The notes beneath the pieces are model-generated. The model searched no databases. It had not been told where the DNA came from and saw only the letters and a list, made by a program, of their open reading frames with translations. DNA of 64,000 nt, taken from the NCBI RefSeq assembly GCF_000154845.1, contig NZ_DS981490.1, positions 93,030-157,029 on the forward strand, written 5' to 3'. Positions 62,073-64,000 of this stretch are shown here, piece after piece. Both the position numbers and the translations under genes were made by a program. Numbering within the stretch: the first letter of the stretch is position 1; every line of letters starts with the position of its first letter. The stretch is from Phocaeicola coprocola DSM 17136 (GTDB lineage: Bacteria; Bacteroidota; Bacteroidia; Bacteroidales; Bacteroidaceae).

Positions 62073-63857
62073 ATGGAAAACTTAAAAAACATTGCTCCTA
62101 TTGAAGATTTCAACTGGGATGCTTATGAAAGCGGTGATGCAGTAACCAACGTAAGCAAAGAAGAACTTGAAAAAGCTTATGACAGCACCTTGAACAAGGT
62201 TAACGACCGTGAGGTTGTAGATGGTACTGTAATCGCAATGAACAAACGCGAAGTTGTAGTTAACATTGGCTACAAATCAGACGGTATCATTCCGTTGAGC
62301 GAATTCCGTTACAATCCTGATTTGAAAGTTGGTGATACTGTAGAAGTATACATCGAAAACCAGGAAGACAAAAAAGGACAGTTGATTCTGTCACACAAGA
62401 AAGCTCGTGCTACTCGTTCTTGGGATCGTGTTAACGCAGCTCTTGAAAATGAAGAAATCATTAAGGGTTACATCAAGTGCCGCACTAAGGGTGGTATGAT
62501 CGTTGACGTATTCGGTATCGAGGCATTCTTGCCGGGTTCTCAGATTGATGTTAAACCTATCCGTGACTACGATGTATTCGTAGGAAAGACTATGGAATTC
62601 AAAGTTGTTAAAATCAACCAGGAATTCAAAAACGTTGTTGTTTCTCACAAAGCTCTTATCGAAGCTGAACTGGAACAGCAGAAGAAAGAAATCATCGGTA
62701 AACTTGAAAAAGGTCAGGTACTTGAAGGTACTGTTAAAAATATCACATCTTACGGTGTATTCATCGACTTGGGCGGCGTAGACGGTTTGATCCACATCAC
62801 AGACTTGTCATGGGGCCGTGTAAGCGATCCTCGCGAAGTTGTTTCTTTGGATCAGAAGTTGAATGTAGTTATCCTTGACTTCGATGATGAAAAGAAACGT
62901 ATCGCTTTAGGTTTGAAGCAATTGACTCCGCATCCATGGGATAGCCTTGATCCAAACTTGAAAGTTGGTGATCACGTTAAAGGTAAAGTTGTCGTTATGG
63001 CTGATTACGGAGCATTCATCGAAATCGCTCCGGGCGTAGAAGGTTTGATCCACGTTTCTGAAATGTCTTGGTCACAGCACTTGCGTTCAGCTCAGGACTT
63101 CATGAAAGTTGGTGATGAAATCGAAGCTGTAATCTTGACTTTGGATCGTGAAGAACGTAAGATGTCTTTGGGTATCAAACAGCTGAAAGCTGATCCATGG
63201 GAAACTATCGAAGAAAAGTATCCTGTAGGTTCTAAGCACACTGCTAAAGTACGTAACTTCACTAACTTCGGTGTATTTGTAGAAATCGAAGAAGGTGTAG
63301 ACGGTTTGATTCACATCTCAGACCTGTCTTGGACTAAGAAAATCAAACACCCATCAGAATTTACTCAGATTGGTGCAGATATCGAAGTTCAGGTATTGGA
63401 AATCGACAAAGAAAACCGTCGTTTGAGCCTTGGTCACAAACAGTTGGAAGAAAATCCATGGGATGTATTCGAAACTGTATTTACTGTAGGTTCTATCCAC
63501 GAAGGTACTATCATCGAAATGTTGGATAAAGGTGCTGTAGTAGCATTGCCTTACGGTGTTGAAGGTTTCGCAACTCCGAAACACTTGGTTAAGGAAGATG
63601 GTTCACAGGCTCAGTTGGACGAAAAGTTGGAATTCAAAGTAATCGAATTCAACAAAGACGCTAAGAGAATCATCTTGTCTCACAGCCGTATTTTCGAAGA
63701 TGCAGCAAAAGCTGAAGAAAAAGCAGAAAAGAAAGCTACAAAGAAATCATCTAAGAAAGAAGAAGCTCCTATGATTCAGAACCAGGCTGCTTCTACAACT
63801 TTGGGTGACATCGATGCATTGGCTGCTTTGAAAGAACAATTGGAAGGTAAGAAATAA
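62073..63857 (+). CDS. rpsA: 30S ribosomal protein S1
   Basis: A 594-aa ribosomal protein with about six S1 RNA-binding repeats. The later repeats have the classic pattern GTVKNITSYGVFIDLGGVDGLIHITDLSW and three close variants. It has a Bacteroidetes-type lysine/glutamate-rich C-terminal tail. S1 brings mRNA to the small subunit, and is thought to matter more in Bacteroidetes because Shine-Dalgarno sequences are rarely used. Codon choice is strongly biased, as expected for a highly expressed gene. Confidence 0.96.
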   Translation: MENLKNIAPIEDFNWDAYESGDAVTNVSKEELEKAYDSTLNKVNDREVVDGTVIAMNKREVVVNIGYKSDGIIPLSEFRYNPDLKVGDTVEVYIENQEDKKGQLILSHKKARATRSWDRVNAALENEEIIKGYIKCRTKGGMIVDVFGIEAFLPGSQIDVKPIRDYDVFVGKTMEFKVVKINQEFKNVVVSHKALIEAELEQQKKEIIGKLEKGQVLEGTVKNITSYGVFIDLGGVDGLIHITDLSWGRVSDPREVVSLDQKLNVVILDFDDEKKRIALGLKQLTPHPWDSLDPNLKVGDHVKGKVVVMADYGAFIEIAPGVEGLIHVSEMSWSQHLRSAQDFMKVGDEIEAVILTLDREERKMSLGIKQLKADPWETIEEKYPVGSKHTAKVRNFTNFGVFVEIEEGVDGLIHISDLSWTKKIKHPSEFTQIGADIEVQVLEIDKENRRLSLGHKQLEENPWDVFETVFTVGSIHEGTIIEMLDKGAVVALPYGVEGFATPKHLVKEDGSQAQLDEKLEFKVIEFNKDAKRIILSHSRIFEDAAKAEEKAEKKATKKSSKKEEAPMIQNQAASTTLGDIDALAALKEQLEGKK

Positions 63858-63872
63858 TTCTTAAATTCTAGA

Positions 63873-64000
63873 ATCGAGTAGGAGGTAAACATTAATCATA
63901 GGTGTTTATCTCCTATTTTCATGTTCACCGACCTCTCACACCACCGTACGTGCCGTTCGGCATACGGCGGTTCCTATTTTGGGTACCATTCGAGATACGA
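63873..64000 (-). mobile_element. 3' end of a group II intron (domains V and VI), partial
   Basis: On the bottom strand, a domain V-like hairpin (about 63937-63973) has stems ACCGCCGTA/TACGGTGGT and TGCC/GGCA, a GAAC loop and a 2-nt CG bulge. GTGTGAGAGG follows. Then comes a stem TAGGAGATAAACA/TGTTTACCTCCTA (63879-63915), which fits domain VI, ending ACTCGAT with an A seven bases from the end. The predicted 3' boundary is at 63873, 16 bp after the rpsA stop codon. The element continues beyond the window. Confidence 0.7.
63974..64000 (-). CDS. Group II intron reverse transcriptase/maturase, last codons only
   Basis: Eight codons and a TAG stop on the bottom strand read SYLEWYPK, a plausible C terminus of a group II intron-encoded maturase. 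It ends immediately before the domain V-like hairpin, as is normal when the gene lies in domain IV. Too short for firm identification on its own. Confidence 0.5.
   Translation of the reverse strand, partial: SYLEWYPK

Noticed and set aside
63879..63915. Intrinsic terminator of rpsA
   Set aside because: The stem has the features of group II intron domain VI (branch-site A seven bases from ACTCGAT end) next to a domain V-like hairpin and maturase stop. It may still act as a terminator.
1..64000. CRISPR array, rRNA genes or prophage structural genes
   Set aside because: No regularly spaced repeats, rRNA sequence or capsid, tail or terminase genes were found in the window.

Overview
The window looks like chromosome from a gut Bacteroidales bacterium, most likely Bacteroides or Phocaeicola. 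The support is Bacteroidetes-type promoters (TAnnTTTG, sometimes with TTTG about 19-21 bp upstream), almost no Shine-Dalgarno sequences, and typical families: DUF3078, SPOR/HU-CCDC81, DUF3871, PorT-like barrels, a GH2 glycosidase and TonB-dependent receptors. The species is not determined.

Bases 1-15,100 are mostly housekeeping: pyrB-pyrI, a flavin reductase, a barrel protein, glyA, an OmpA lipoprotein, a TRIC-like channel with a DUF3078 protein, pyrG-yidC, a metallo-beta-lactamase-fold hydrolase, and the hexuronate pair uxaC/uxaB. Bases 15,300-24,000 are accessory: an orphan PD-(D/E)xK nuclease, a GH2 enzyme, an SDR facing an AraC regulator, and a membrane-anchored winged-helix regulator next to an outer-membrane receptor with a strong palindrome between them. 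Bases 24,149-28,997 hold a four-gene cassette of unknown role: two uracil-DNA-glycosylase-like proteins, a long helical protein and a DUF4112 membrane protein. Then come a C4-dicarboxylate transporter with an SDR, cbiA, and a TonB receptor broken by an IS4-type element and by homopolymer frameshifts.

Bases 36,348-43,314 carry an HU/SPOR protein, an FHA protein and a complete [FeFe] hydrogenase cluster (hydA-E-G-F). At tRNA-Gly(TCC) a genomic island of about 14.6 kb begins. It is bounded by a 52-bp duplication of the tRNA 3' part (43,355-43,406 and 57,960-58,011). It has a tyrosine recombinase, matching 22-bp repeats near both ends that could be integrase arm sites, a helicase-like ATPase with an unusual P-loop, a DUF3871 protein, a probable structured RNA, and nine consecutive genes for secreted, lipidated or membrane proteins. 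One of these is a penicillin-binding-protein homologue that has lost all three catalytic motifs. No relaxase or conjugation gene is seen, so the island would need outside help to transfer.

Beyond the island is a two-ORF IS (ISAon1/ISL3-like) into which a second copy of itself has inserted in the opposite orientation; both copies are disabled. After this come a SIMPL-domain protein and rpsA. The window ends in the 3' end of a group II intron lying antisense just behind rpsA.

The best candidates for undescribed biology are the island's envelope operon with its upstream RNA, the 24-29 kb cassette, and the tRNA-like right end with a hairpin in its D arm.
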